DNA of 17,043 bases from an uncultured Methylobacillus sp. (lineage in GTDB: Bacteria > Pseudomonadota > Gammaproteobacteria > Burkholderiales > Methylophilaceae). A program made the translations under genes and the position numbers. The notes under the pieces are model-generated. The model was not told where the DNA came from. It was given only the letters and a program-made list of their open reading frames with translations, and did no database searches. The stretch is from positions 1-17,043 of the forward strand of contig CAMLDQ010000043.1 of assembly GCA_946478965.1 (NCBI GenBank), in the 5' to 3' direction. This document shows positions 7,938-15,979 of the stretch, piece after piece. Position 1 is the stretch's first letter. Each line of letters opens with the position of its first letter.

Positions 7938-8834
7938 ATGGAAAAACCATACGTTCTTCATTTTATTACGCCGGCCAAAAACGCCAGCCCGTTTGACGTG
8001 AATATGGCCTATGACGCTGGCTATGACGCGATCGCTCCATACACCAACGTGCAACTGAACGAAGTGACCGGTCTGGTGCAGGATGCGATTTTCTCGCGCG
8101 GACCGCGTGGCGTATGGCGTACCGGCATGCTGATCGGTGGGCGCGACATCGATTTGGCGATGGATATGCTGGAAGCGGCCAAAAAAGCCATGTTTCCCCC
8201 GTTTGAAATTTCCGTGTTCGCCGACCCCTCTGGCGCGTTTACCACCGCTGCTGCGATGATGGCCATGGTTGAGCGCCAGCTGAAGCGCAGTTTTGGTGGT
8301 GATCTTGCCGGCCGCAAGATCAGCATTTTTGGTGCTACTGGCCCGGTGGGCGGCTGCACAGCGGTGATCGCAGCCAAAAATGGTGCAACGGTTGAACTGG
8401 TTGCCCATCGCTCCGTGGCTGATGTGCAAGAGAAAGCCGAGGCGTACAACAAGCGTTACGGCACCAATATTGGCTATGCCGATGGCAGTACCGATGAACT
8501 CAAGAAGAAGATTCTGCACTCTACCGATGTCGCCTTGTGCTGTGCTGCGGCTGGCGTGCGCGTGGTTACGCTGGAGCAGATGGCTGGCTCCCCGACGCTG
8601 AAGGTTGTCGCTGACGTCAATGCCGTGCCGCCGACCGGCGCCGAGGGTGTGACTGCGATGGCCGATGGTGTGCAGATCGAAGGTACGCAGGCATTCGGCA
8701 TGGGTGCTCTTGCTATCGGAAACAATAAGTACCAGTTGCAGCAAAATCTGTTCAAGAAAATGCTGGAAGGGCAGAGCCACGTGTATCTGGACTTCCTGTC
8801 CGCATTTGAAATGGCGCGCAAGGATCTTTCCTAA
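7938..8834 (+). CDS. mtdB: NAD(P)-dependent methylene-tetrahydromethanopterin dehydrogenase
   Basis: 298 aa, the usual MtdB length. It oxidises methylene-H4MPT to methenyl-H4MPT with NAD+ or NADP+, directly after formaldehyde has been condensed with the cofactor. The Rossmann nucleotide motif GATGPVGG lies at 132-139, and the N-terminal half (KPYVLHFITPAKNASPFDVN) is typical of the Mtd family. A TTG at 7920 is in frame, but the ATG at 7938 is the likely start because it gives the standard N-terminus and has GAGGG 12-15 bases upstream. The stop at 8834 lies within the zone where the next gene probably begins. MtdA uses tetrahydrofolate as well; the H4MPT neighbours and the sequence favour MtdB. 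Confidence 0.95.
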   Translation: MEKPYVLHFITPAKNASPFDVNMAYDAGYDAIAPYTNVQLNEVTGLVQDAIFSRGPRGVWRTGMLIGGRDIDLAMDMLEAAKKAMFPPFEISVFADPSGAFTTAAAMMAMVERQLKRSFGGDLAGRKISIFGATGPVGGCTAVIAAKNGATVELVAHRSVADVQEKAEAYNKRYGTNIGYADGSTDELKKKILHSTDVALCCAAAGVRVVTLEQMAGSPTLKVVADVNAVPPTGAEGVTAMADGVQIEGTQAFGMGALAIGNNKYQLQQNLFKKMLEGQSHVYLDFLSAFEMARKDLS

Positions 8835-9918
8835 GCGCCTGATTATTGCCGCAGCGTGCGCCCGCCCTTTCGTCGGGGCGGCCGCGCGGGCAGGCTATGA
8901 AGTTATCGCCCTGGATGCCTTCTGCGACGAGGAAGTTAATCTGCACGCGACGCAGGCGATTCGGCTGCGCTATGTCGATGGCGGTTTCGATGCGGATGAA
9001 CTGTTACGGGCGCTCCGGCATTTTCATGGCGAGAATGTCGGTTTTGTCTATGGCAGCGGGTTCGAAACACAGCCGGAACTTCTGGCCAACATCGCTCAGG
9101 ATTTCCGCCTGTTAGGCAATGATGCAGAAACGGTTCGGACCACCAAGGATCCGGACCGTTTTTTTTCATTGTTGTCCAAGTGTGGCATCCCATTTCCGGA
9201 GACGGTGGCGGCGCGGCCCGTCAATGGAACGGGGTGGCTGGCAAAGCGGATCGGCGGCTCTGGCGGCACTCATGTGCTGCCGGGCCCTCATGTGCTGCGG
9301 GAGAATTGCTATTGGCAGCGTACGCTGCCAGGGCAGCCCTGTTCGCTGCTGTTTCTCGCCGACGGGCAGCAGGTTCGGCCGATTGGCTATAACCTGCAGT
9401 TTTTGGCGCCCACGCCTGGCATGCCGTTTCGCTATGGCGGCGCAGTCAGTCATGCCGAGATCCTTCCATCATTGCGTGCCGCCATGCTAAGCGCAGCGCG
9501 GGCCATGACATCGGCTCTGGGGCTGCGTGGCTTGAACAGTCTTGACTGCATGGTGGATGGGGAAAAGTGGTGGGTGCTCGAAATCAATGCGCGCTTGAGC
9601 GCGACATTTGCGCTTTATGACGATGGCCACGCCGGAGCAAGATTGTTCGACGCGCACTTGCATGCTTGCGCCGGACATATGGTTTCGGTGCCGATTCAGG
9701 AGCGTGCGCTGGCACATTTGATATACTATGCCCCTGTCAATTTTAGGGTGCCGGCGACCATGCAATGGCCTTCCTGGGCGGTCGACTTGCCCTTGGCAAA
9801 TACGTTCGTGCCGGTGAACGAGCCCATATGCACGATTACCGCAGATGCGCCGAGGGCTGATGAAGCACTCGCCCTGGCTCGTGCGCGCATGGGCAAACTT
9901 GCGGCTGTGCTTGCCTGA
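8806..9918 (+). CDS. ATP-grasp family protein of the H4MPT gene cluster
   Basis: About 370 aa if it starts at the in-frame TTG at 8806, which overlaps the end of mtdB by 29 bp. ATP-grasp features are an N-terminal Rossmann-like segment (RLIIAAACARPF, then GYEVIALDAFCD), an ATP-binding stretch WLAKRIGGSGG (144-154) and the metal-binding VLEINARLSATF (257-268). Family members join a carboxylate to an amine, thiol or similar group using ATP. Uncharacterised ATP-grasp proteins recur in H4MPT gene islands of methylotrophs, and a role in methanopterin synthesis is the natural inference; the substrate is unknown. No ATG or GTG lies near the start. AAGGA at 8820-8824 could instead serve a CTG at 8839, giving 359 aa. 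The gene is 22 bp upstream of mch. Confidence 0.8.
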   Translation: MKWRARIFPKRLIIAAACARPFVGAAARAGYEVIALDAFCDEEVNLHATQAIRLRYVDGGFDADELLRALRHFHGENVGFVYGSGFETQPELLANIAQDFRLLGNDAETVRTTKDPDRFFSLLSKCGIPFPETVAARPVNGTGWLAKRIGGSGGTHVLPGPHVLRENCYWQRTLPGQPCSLLFLADGQQVRPIGYNLQFLAPTPGMPFRYGGAVSHAEILPSLRAAMLSAARAMTSALGLRGLNSLDCMVDGEKWWVLEINARLSATFALYDDGHAGARLFDAHLHACAGHMVSVPIQERALAHLIYYAPVNFRVPATMQWPSWAVDLPLANTFVPVNEPICTITADAPRADEALALARARMGKLAAVLA

Positions 9919-9940
9919 CTTTTAATATTTGGAAATTAAA

Positions 9941-10924
9941 ATGAGCGATAGCAAACTAGATACTTCCCGTTGGCCCAGCGTCAACACCCTGACCGCACCT
10001 CTGGTGGCCAGCCTGATAGCCAATGCCGATTCTCTGCGCCTTTCGGTAGAGAAACATGCGACTGGTGCGACAATTGTCGATGCCGGGGTCAAGGTGCCAG
10101 GCGGTCTGGAGGCGGGACGCCTGATCACGGAAATTTGCATGGGTGGGCTTGGCCGGGTGTCTTTGCATTCCAATCCCTCTTTCCCGCATTGGCCGTGGCA
10201 GCTGTCCGTGCATTCCTGCAATCCGGTGTTGTCCTGTCTGGGTAGCCAATATGCCGGATGGAGCTTGGCGCACGAAAAGTTCTTTTCGCTGGGCTCCGGT
10301 CCCGGGCGTGCGATGGCTGGTCGCGAGGAGCTATACAAAGAGCTGAACTACAAGGATGAGGCGGATTCTGCCTGCCTGGTATTGGAAAGTGAAAAGGCGC
10401 CACCGCAGGAAGTGATCGAAAAGGTGGCTCGCGATACCGGCCTGAACGCGGACAAACTCACGTTCATCCTGACACCGACGCGCAGTCTGGCCGGCGCGGT
10501 TCAGATCGTAGGGCGCGTGCTCGAAGTGGCGATGCACAAAATTCACACGCTCCACTTCCCACTGGAAAATGTAGTGGACGGCATGGCCAGTGCGCCGGTA
10601 CCGCCACCATCGCCGGATTTTCTGACCGGCATGGGCCGTACCAATGATGCCATCCTGTTTGGCGGTCACGCGCATGTTTTCGTGACCGGCAGCGATGATG
10701 CCGCCGCCAAGCTCGCGCAGGAGTTGCCGAGTAGTGCTTCGCGCGATTACGGCCGGCCGTTCGCGGAGGTATTCAAGAGCGTCAACATGGATTTCTACAA
10801 GATCGACCCGATGCTGTTCAGTCCGGCGGCCGTAACCGTGACGGCGGTCGAATCCGGCAAGAGTTTTACGGCGGGCAAGCTGAGCGCCGAGTTGCTGGAT
10901 CAATCATTTGGCCATCCTGCCTAA
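9941..10924 (+). CDS. mch: Methenyl-tetrahydromethanopterin cyclohydrolase
   Basis: 327 aa, the family's normal length. It hydrolyses methenyl-H4MPT to 5-formyl-H4MPT, the substrate of the Fhc complex encoded on the opposite strand. Recognisable segments are [17 protein letters not shown] (55-71), [17 protein letters not shown] (91-107), SLGSGPGRA (116-124) and the later [15 protein letters not shown]. The ATG at 9941 has GGAA 7-10 bases upstream; an earlier in-frame non-ATG start at 9929 has no support. It sits 22 bp after the ATP-grasp gene and overlaps the probable TTG start of the following RimK-like gene by 17 bp. No key residue seems to be missing. Confidence 0.96.
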   Translation: MSDSKLDTSRWPSVNTLTAPLVASLIANADSLRLSVEKHATGATIVDAGVKVPGGLEAGRLITEICMGGLGRVSLHSNPSFPHWPWQLSVHSCNPVLSCLGSQYAGWSLAHEKFFSLGSGPGRAMAGREELYKELNYKDEADSACLVLESEKAPPQEVIEKVARDTGLNADKLTFILTPTRSLAGAVQIVGRVLEVAMHKIHTLHFPLENVVDGMASAPVPPPSPDFLTGMGRTNDAILFGGHAHVFVTGSDDAAAKLAQELPSSASRDYGRPFAEVFKSVNMDFYKIDPMLFSPAAVTVTAVESGKSFTAGKLSAELLDQSFGHPA

Positions 10925-11849
10925 GTTGACGCGCCGCATCCCTGTTTTTACCGATGATCCCGGCTGGCACGGGAAGCGCCTGGCGGAAGCCTTTGCCGCA
11001 CGCGGATGGGATGCGGTTTTCGTTTCATTGAAGGATTGCCGCCTCGATCTGGTTCCGGGGCGCACGGGTGTTTATATCCCTGGATTCGATGACACCCTGC
11101 CCGGAGGGGTGTTCGTGCGAGGCGTACCGGGCGGCACATTGCAGCAGGTGATCATGCGGCTGGATATCCTGCATGCGTTGCGATTGCTTGGGGTGCAGGT
11201 ATACAACGATGGTCGGGCGGTTGAGCGAACCGTCGATAAGGCCATGACCAGTTTTTTGCTGCATCGGCATGGGGTGCCGACTCCCGCGACCTGGATTTGC
11301 GAATCGCGTGACCATGCCCATGCCGTCTTCCTGCGCGAAACAATGGCGGGGCGCTCTCTGGTCATCAAGCCCTTGTTCGGCTCGCAGGGACAGGGGGTGC
11401 GTAAATTGGCGAATGGGTCGTCTTTCCCGGTGCCGATGGAGGCTTATGTGGACGGCCTCTACTATTTGCAGGCCTATGTCGACAGTGGGGAGGGGGCGTG
11501 GCATGACCATCGCGTCTTCGTTGTCGACGGCAAGATTGCGGGCGCAATGATACGGCATGGAAATGGCTGGGTGAATAATGTCGCTCAGGGCGGGCGTTGC
11601 GAGTATCTCGCGCCGGTCGGTGAAGTCGCGGATCTGGCCTTGGCGGCCGCCAAGGCGGTAGACATCGACTATTGCGGAATCGATATCATCCGCGATCGCG
11701 ACGGCAAGCTCTATGTGCTGGAAATCAACAGTATCCCGGCCTGGAAAGGGTTACAGGGTGTCGTCAACACCGATATTTCGCAATTGCTGGTCAACGACTT
11801 CCTGGGAAAAATGGAGGATGGAAGCAAGGCGTTGGCCGTGGCTTCATGA
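10908..11849 (+). CDS. RimK-like ATP-grasp ligase of the H4MPT cluster (orf5 type)
   Basis: 313 aa. It belongs to the RimK branch of the ATP-grasp superfamily. Visible features are D110-K111, the ATP-binding strand and loop [12 protein letters not shown] (152-163), YLQAYV (186-191), WVNNVAQGG (221-229), YCGIDI (255-260) and [12 protein letters not shown] (270-281) with the metal-binding glutamate and asparagine. RimK-type enzymes add glutamate to a carboxylate, and MptN of methanogens adds glutamate to tetrahydromethanopterin. The orf5 protein of methylotrophs is thought to act in H4MPT synthesis, but its reaction is not something this sequence proves. The start is TTG at 10908, with GGA 9 bases upstream, overlapping mch by 17 bp. 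A second TTG at 10926 follows the mch stop. Its TGA overlaps the next ATG (ATGA). Confidence 0.88.
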   Translation: MAILPKLTRRIPVFTDDPGWHGKRLAEAFAARGWDAVFVSLKDCRLDLVPGRTGVYIPGFDDTLPGGVFVRGVPGGTLQQVIMRLDILHALRLLGVQVYNDGRAVERTVDKAMTSFLLHRHGVPTPATWICESRDHAHAVFLRETMAGRSLVIKPLFGSQGQGVRKLANGSSFPVPMEAYVDGLYYLQAYVDSGEGAWHDHRVFVVDGKIAGAMIRHGNGWVNNVAQGGRCEYLAPVGEVADLALAAAKAVDIDYCGIDIIRDRDGKLYVLEINSIPAWKGLQGVVNTDISQLLVNDFLGKMEDGSKALAVAS

Positions 11850-12715
11850 GCGGGTCCCGCGAGCATCTCTCTTCTGCGCTTGCTTCTTCCTTCAAGTGGG
11901 CCTGCCTGTCCGAACTCGAGGCACTGAAGCCGGGTAATGTGCATATTTATGCCGATGGACATAACATGGTCGTGGAGGATTTCCTCAAAAGCGCGGAAGC
12001 CTCTGCAGAGGTGATTGCCCAGCCAGGGTTGCCTGTTGGCAAGCGTATTCTGCTTGCGACCGAAAAAACCTGGGACGCTGTCGGCTGTAACACTAACCTT
12101 GGAATACTGTTGCTCTGCGCTCCACTTGCCCATGCGGTGCTCTATGGCAGCGGAGCTTCTTTGCGCGACAGACTGCGGGATGTCCTGAGCAAGTTGACCG
12201 TGCAGGACGCAACCGCTGCGTTCCATGCTATATCGAAAGCCAATCCGGCAGGTCTGGGCGAAAGCTCCCGGCACGATGTTCGATCGGAGGCGACGATATC
12301 GCTGCGCGATGCAATGGTGGCTGCGCAGGCACGGGATCGCATTGCGTGGCAATATGCCCATGATTTTTCCGATGTATTCGATGTCGGCTTGCCCCGATTC
12401 GACGAGTTTCTTCATCGCTGGCAGTGGACGGCATGGGCAACGACCGGCCTGTATCTGGAATTCCTGTCCCGTTATCCGGATAGTCATATTGCCCGCAAAT
12501 ATGGCGAAGCCCGAGCGAAGCAGGTGCAGGCGGATGCGGCAGCGCATGCGCGGGAATTTGCCACACAGGAAAACCCGAAGCTGTACCTCCCGCAGTTGCG
12601 TAAATTCGACCAGGCGCTCAAGCATAATGGGCTAAATCCAGGCACCAGTGCCGACCTGACCGTCGCCACGTTGTTCAGCTACGCGGCGCACAAACTGCTC
12701 AAGGAAAAAGGATGA
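11846..12715 (+). CDS. CitG-like (triphosphoribosyl-dephospho-CoA synthase family) protein, orf7 type
   Basis: 289 aa. The segment [20 protein letters not shown] (21-40) and the block [19 protein letters not shown] (79-97) place it in the CitG/MdcB family, which joins the ribose of ATP to dephospho-CoA. Here the family's usual NTH(K/R)G motif reads NTNLG, so the substrate is probably different. Proteins of this subtype (orf7) are a constant part of H4MPT gene clusters in methylotrophs and a role in methanopterin synthesis is inferred. The ATG at 11846 overlaps the stop of the RimK-like gene, and a longer open frame back to 11672 lies inside that gene. It is the last gene of the H4MPT operon; no terminator is seen before tal. 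Confidence 0.87.
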   Translation: MSGSREHLSSALASSFKWACLSELEALKPGNVHIYADGHNMVVEDFLKSAEASAEVIAQPGLPVGKRILLATEKTWDAVGCNTNLGILLLCAPLAHAVLYGSGASLRDRLRDVLSKLTVQDATAAFHAISKANPAGLGESSRHDVRSEATISLRDAMVAAQARDRIAWQYAHDFSDVFDVGLPRFDEFLHRWQWTAWATTGLYLEFLSRYPDSHIARKYGEARAKQVQADAAAHAREFATQENPKLYLPQLRKFDQALKHNGLNPGTSADLTVATLFSYAAHKLLKEKG

Positions 12716-12741
12716 CTGGACTCGTCGGCTCGTAGTAATAT
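12712..12741 (+). promoter_or_regulatory. Weak promoter candidate for tal
   Basis: ATGACT (12712-12717) and TAATAT (12736-12741) are separated by 18 bp, matching the sigma-70 boxes only in part. Transcription would start near 12748 and give a leader of about 55 nt. The 88-bp gap between the orf7-type gene and tal is the only sizeable gap in this stretch, so a separate tal promoter is reasonable. Read-through from the H4MPT operon is also possible. Confidence 0.3.
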
Positions 12742-12803
12742 CCAGCTTCTGCGAATTTCAAGAACATGCAATCCCGTTTGGATTTATCTCTAGGAGGAAA
12801 ACT

Positions 12804-13754
12804 ATGGCTAGTTTGCTGGAACAACTGAAGACCATGACTACCATCGTGGCGGATACCGGTGATGTCGGTGCGATTCGTGCGGTCAAGCCGCAGGACGCGA
12901 CTACAAATCCTTCGCTGGTGCTGAAGGCGAGCGCGCTGCCCGAGTATGCGCCGCTGATCGATGAAGCCATTACCTATGCCAAGGGCCTGGGCGGCGATAA
13001 AGCGCAGCAGATCGAAAATGCCGCTGACAAGCTGGCGGTCAGCATCGGTCTGGAAATTCTCAAAGTCATCCCCGGCAAGATTTCCACCGAAGTCGATGCG
13101 CGCTTGTCCTTTGACGTGGACGCCATGGTGGCCAAAGGCCGCAAGCTGATGAAGTTGTACAACGATGCCGGCATCGCCAACGACCGCGTGCTGATCAAGC
13201 TGGCTTCTACATGGGAAGGTATCCAGGCTGGCGAGATCCTGGAGAAGGAAGGCATCAACTGCAACCTGACCCTGCTGTTCAGCTTCGCCCAGGCGCGCGC
13301 CTGCGCCGAGGCTGGCGTGTTCCTGATTTCTCCATTCGTCGGCCGCATCCTCGACTGGTTCAAGGCCAAGGAAAATCGCAGTTTTGAAGACTACGAAGAT
13401 CCGGGTGTCATTTCCGTACGCGCTATCTACGCCTACTATAAAGAGCATGGCTACAAGACGGTGGTCATGGGTGCTTCCTTCCGCAATATCGGCGAAATCC
13501 TGTCGCTAGCCGGTTGCGATCGCTTGACCATCTCCCCGGCACTGCTTGAAGAACTGGCTGCTGTTGATGGTCACGTGACCCGTCACCTGGTCGATAACGG
13601 CAAGAGCAAGGAGCGTCCGGCTCGCCTGACCGAGAAGGAGTTCCGCTTCGAACTCAATCAGGATGCGATGGCTACCGAAAAGCTGGCCGAAGGCATCCGC
13701 GGTTTCGTGGTGGACCAGGACAAGCTGGAAACGATGCTGGCTGGTAAACTCTAA
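12804..13754 (+). CDS. tal: Transaldolase
   Basis: 316 aa, a TalB-type transaldolase of normal length. The Schiff-base lysine is K132 in [23 protein letters not shown] (31-41) and the C-terminal half (SISP-type segments such as [11 protein letters not shown]) are also typical. The enzyme moves a dihydroxyacetone unit between sugar phosphates in the cytoplasm and regenerates ribulose 5-phosphate for the RuMP cycle, so its place beside hps and hpi makes functional sense. The ATG at 12804 has a near-perfect ribosome-binding site (AGGAGG, 6 bases upstream). A strong intrinsic terminator follows 11 bp after the stop, so tal ends its own transcription unit. Confidence 0.97.
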   Translation: MASLLEQLKTMTTIVADTGDVGAIRAVKPQDATTNPSLVLKASALPEYAPLIDEAITYAKGLGGDKAQQIENAADKLAVSIGLEILKVIPGKISTEVDARLSFDVDAMVAKGRKLMKLYNDAGIANDRVLIKLASTWEGIQAGEILEKEGINCNLTLLFSFAQARACAEAGVFLISPFVGRILDWFKAKENRSFEDYEDPGVISVRAIYAYYKEHGYKTVVMGASFRNIGEILSLAGCDRLTISPALLEELAAVDGHVTRHLVDNGKSKERPARLTEKEFRFELNQDAMATEKLAEGIRGFVVDQDKLETMLAGKL

Positions 13755-13765
13755 ATCGCTTGATG

Positions 13766-13808
13766 GGGCTATCCGCCTGTTCCCGGATAGCCCGTCCTGT
13801 TTTTTTTT
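13766..13808 (+). terminator. Intrinsic terminator after tal
   Basis: A perfect 10-bp stem (GGGCTATCCG at 13766-13775 and CGGATAGCCC at 13784-13793) with an 8-nt loop is followed by GTCCTG and a run of nine T. It separates tal from the hps genes. Confidence 0.88.
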
Positions 13809-13882
13809 CACCTGGCACGATAGAATGCGGGTGGATTTTTTTATAAAAAATATTTACCCTATCACCCTTCGGAGGATTAGCC

Positions 13883-14527
13883 ATGGCAAAACCACTCATT
13901 CAGGTCGCGTTGGATTCCTTGGATTATGAGCAGACGCTTGCGTTGGCTCGCCAAGCGGCCCCTTATGTCGACATCATCGAAATCGGTACGCCTTGCCTCA
14001 AGGTAAACGGTCTCGCTCTGGTGAAGGCAATCAAGGCGGCACATCCTGACAAACTGCTGTTTGTCGACCTGAAGACCATGGATGCCGGCTACTACGAGGC
14101 TGAACCTTTCTTCAAGGCGGGGGCAGACATTACTACGGTGCTGGGGACTGCGGATCTCGGTACCATCAAGGGTGTCGTCGATGTGGCCAATGCCTACGGC
14201 AAACAGGCTCAGGTCGACCTGATCAACGTGGAAGATAAGGCGAAGCGTGCTACCGAAGCTGCCAAGCTGGGTGCTCATATTATCGGTATCCATACCGGTA
14301 TTGACCAGCAGTTGGCAGGCCAAACGCCGTTTGCCGACTTGGCTGCAATGGTCGCTCTGGGCCTGAACGTCAAGATCTCCGTAGCGGGCGGCATCAAGCA
14401 AGCCACTGTGCAGCAAGTCGTAAAGGCGGGCCCCGATATCGTCGTTATCGGCGGTGCAATTACGGGTTCTCCGGCAGCGGAATTGGCCGCTCGCGAAATT
14501 CGCGAACTGGTCGATGCTGCTGCCTGA
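13883..14527 (+). CDS. hps: 3-hexulose-6-phosphate synthase, first copy
   Basis: 214 aa, an orotidine-monophosphate-decarboxylase-like TIM barrel of normal length. It condenses formaldehyde with ribulose 5-phosphate to form hexulose 6-phosphate, the entry step of the RuMP cycle. Active-site features visible are D11 in ALDSLD, E33 in IEIGTP, D62-K64-D67 in VDLKTMDAG, H137 in IHTG and SVAGGI (166-171). GGAGG stands 8-12 bases before the ATG. The upstream gap is very A+T rich (13833-13856) but no clear promoter can be named. It is a tandem paralogue of the next gene, with about 69% identity by my residue-by-residue count. Codon choice is mixed (many TTG and CTC leucines), unlike the strongly biased second copy, suggesting lower expression. 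Confidence 0.95.
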   Translation: MAKPLIQVALDSLDYEQTLALARQAAPYVDIIEIGTPCLKVNGLALVKAIKAAHPDKLLFVDLKTMDAGYYEAEPFFKAGADITTVLGTADLGTIKGVVDVANAYGKQAQVDLINVEDKAKRATEAAKLGAHIIGIHTGIDQQLAGQTPFADLAAMVALGLNVKISVAGGIKQATVQQVVKAGPDIVVIGGAITGSPAAELAAREIRELVDAAA

Positions 14528-14606
14528 TTCGCCTATTACGGCCGGTCTGACTGGATTTTTAAACCTGCAACACAACCATAACTTTTATCAATAGAGGAAA
14601 AACATC

Positions 14607-15251
14607 ATGGCACAACCATTAGTTCAAATGGCACTTGACTCCCTGGACTTCGACGCAACTGTTGCACTGGCAGAAAAGGTTGCCCCGCACGTCGACATCC
14701 TGGAAATTGGTACCCCCTGCATCAAGCACAACGGTATCAACCTGCTGAAGACCTTGCGCGCCAAGTTCCCGAACAACAAGATTCTGGTTGACCTGAAGAC
14801 CATGGACGCCGGCTACTACGAAGCTGAGCCGTTCTACAAGGCAGGTGCAGACATCTGCACCGTGCTGGGCACCGCAGACATCGGCACCATCAAGGGTGTG
14901 ATCGACGTTGCCAACGCATACGGCAAGGAAGCTCAAGTTGACCTGATCAACGTGGCTGACAAGGGCCAACGCACCAAGGAAGTGGCCGCTCTGGGCGCAC
15001 ACATCATCGGCGTGCACACCGGTCTGGACCAACAAGCTGCTGGCCAAACCCCGTTCGTTGACCTGGGTCTGGTTGCAAGCCTGGGCCTGAACGTCAAGGT
15101 GTCCGTTGCCGGCGGTATCAAGCCCGCAACCGTTCAGCAAGTCGTGAAGGCTGGCGCTAACATCGTGGTCGCAGGCGCTGCGATCTACGGTGCTGCTGAT
15201 CCGGCCGCCGCTGCTGCTGAAATCACCGGTCTGGCTCGTTCTGCCGCTTAA
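14607..15251 (+). CDS. hps: 3-hexulose-6-phosphate synthase, second copy
   Basis: 214 aa. It has the same catalytic residues as the first copy: D11, E33, D62-K64-D67 in VDLKTMDAG and H137 in VHTG. Its reaction is formaldehyde fixation onto ribulose 5-phosphate. Codon use is strongly biased (leucine almost always CTG, lysine AAG, asparagine AAC, threonine ACC/ACT), which points to very high expression; this is probably the main isozyme. The ATG has AGAGGAAA 8 bases upstream. It lies 79 bp after the first copy with no strong terminator between them, so co-transcription is possible. A clear terminator follows 13 bp after the stop. Differences between the copies cluster at residues 44-60, 117-128, 154-158 and the C-terminus; the barrel core is nearly identical. 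Confidence 0.97.
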   Translation: MAQPLVQMALDSLDFDATVALAEKVAPHVDILEIGTPCIKHNGINLLKTLRAKFPNNKILVDLKTMDAGYYEAEPFYKAGADICTVLGTADIGTIKGVIDVANAYGKEAQVDLINVADKGQRTKEVAALGAHIIGVHTGLDQQAAGQTPFVDLGLVASLGLNVKVSVAGGIKPATVQQVVKAGANIVVAGAAIYGAADPAAAAAEITGLARSAA

Positions 15252-15264
15252 GCGCTAAAACGCC

Positions 15265-15315
15265 AATCCACCATTTCGGCTCAGCTCTGATCCGATCTGG
15301 TGGATTTTCTTTTTG
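15265..15315 (+). terminator. Intrinsic terminator after the second hps
   Basis: AATCCACCA (15265-15273) pairs with TGGTGGATT (15298-15306). Inside the loop TCGG (15276-15279) can pair with CCGA (15292-15295), shortening the open part. TTTTCTTTTT follows. It lies between hps and hpi, so hpi must rely on read-through or its own promoter. Confidence 0.75.
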
Positions 15316-15320
15316 TGCGT

Positions 15321-15345
15321 TCGGTTTCTCGTTCGTGGAAACCGA
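15321..15345 (+). other. Hairpin in the hpi leader
   Basis: TCGGTTTC (15321-15328) and GAAACCGA (15338-15345) form a perfect 8-bp stem with a 9-nt loop. No T run follows, so it is not a terminator. It lies 26 bp before the hpi ATG and directly after the hps terminator, where it could protect or control the hpi message. Just downstream, the palindrome CTCCATGGAG (15353-15362) contains the GGAG that serves as ribosome-binding site for hpi. Confidence 0.5.
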
Positions 15346-15370
15346 CCTATGACTCCATGGAGCGACTATC

Positions 15371-15910
15371 ATGCATCAGGAACTTATCCTCAATAAAATT
15401 TCCAGCGTTCTTCAAGCGACCGACGATCATCTAGTCGACAAGCTTGTCTCCGCTGTCGATAACGCAAATCGTATTTTCATTACCGGTGCAGGCCGTTCTG
15501 GCTTGGTTTCCCGCTTTTTCGCCATGCGTCTCATGCACAGCGGATACAAGGTTTACATGGTCGGCGAAATCGTAACCCCCAGCATCCAGGCGGGTGACCT
15601 GTTCGTCGTCGTGTCTGGCTCCGGTGGAACGGAAACCCTGATGCCTCTCGTCAAGAAGGCCAAGTCCATGGGCGCCAAGATTGCAGTCATTTCCATGAAG
15701 ACCAAGTCCCCGATGGCGGAAATCGCTGACCTCGTTTGCGCTATCGGTAGCGGGAATGAGCAAAGCTTCGGTATCGTCAAGGGTATGCCGATGGGCACGG
15801 TTTTCGAATTGTCCACGCTGGTTTTCCTGGAGGCGATCGTTTCCAAGATCGTGCATGACAAGAATCTTACTGAGGAAGGCATGCGCGCGTTGCACGCCAA
15901 CTTGGAGTAA
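15371..15910 (+). CDS. hpi: 6-phospho-3-hexuloisomerase
   Basis: 179 aa, a single SIS-domain sugar-phosphate isomerase of normal length. Phosphate-binding segments are ITGAGRSGLV (37-46) and VVSGSGGTETL (80-90). It converts hexulose 6-phosphate from Hps into fructose 6-phosphate, pulling formaldehyde fixation forward. The ATG at 15371 has GGAG 8-11 bases upstream, embedded in a 10-bp palindrome. It is separated from the second hps by a terminator and a second hairpin, although the two enzymes act in sequence and in some organisms are fused. A terminator follows 38 bp after the stop. Confidence 0.96.
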   Translation: MHQELILNKISSVLQATDDHLVDKLVSAVDNANRIFITGAGRSGLVSRFFAMRLMHSGYKVYMVGEIVTPSIQAGDLFVVVSGSGGTETLMPLVKKAKSMGAKIAVISMKTKSPMAEIADLVCAIGSGNEQSFGIVKGMPMGTVFELSTLVFLEAIVSKIVHDKNLTEEGMRALHANLE

Positions 15911-15927
15911 TACTCACTCTGGATCGA

Positions 15928-15943
15928 CGACGATTTATCGTCG
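15928..15943 (+). other. Small hairpin after hpi
   Basis: CGACGA and TCGTCG are separated by TTTA, giving a compact 6-bp stem with a 4-nt loop in the hpi 3' region. It sits directly ahead of the main terminator and has no T run of its own. Confidence 0.4.
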
Positions 15944-15948
15944 GATGT

Positions 15949-15979
15949 AGCCCGGATGCCTAGCGGCCCGGGCTTTTTT
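15949..15979 (+). terminator. Intrinsic terminator after hpi
   Basis: AGCCCGG (15949-15955) pairs with CCGGGCT (15968-15974), followed by a run of six T. It closes the RuMP block. Confidence 0.83.

Noticed and set aside
12718..12746. Inverted repeat CTGGA...TCCAG in the orf7-tal gap
   Set aside because: Five base pairs across a loop of about 20 nt, without a T run; probably chance.
12699..13448. Minus-strand open frame opposite tal
   Set aside because: A mirror frame of the conserved transaldolase gene, without a ribosome-binding site or motif.
13812..13829. Sigma-54-like element CTGGCACGATAGAATGCG before the first hps
   Set aside because: TGGCACG is a perfect -24 half, but the -12 half is AATGC rather than TTGC and GG-to-GC spacing is 11 instead of 10, which normally abolishes activity. 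Worth remembering if transcription start mapping puts a start near 13840.
14542..14560. Possible terminator between the two hps genes
   Set aside because: Only a 4-bp stem with one G-T pair precedes the T run; too weak to be called.
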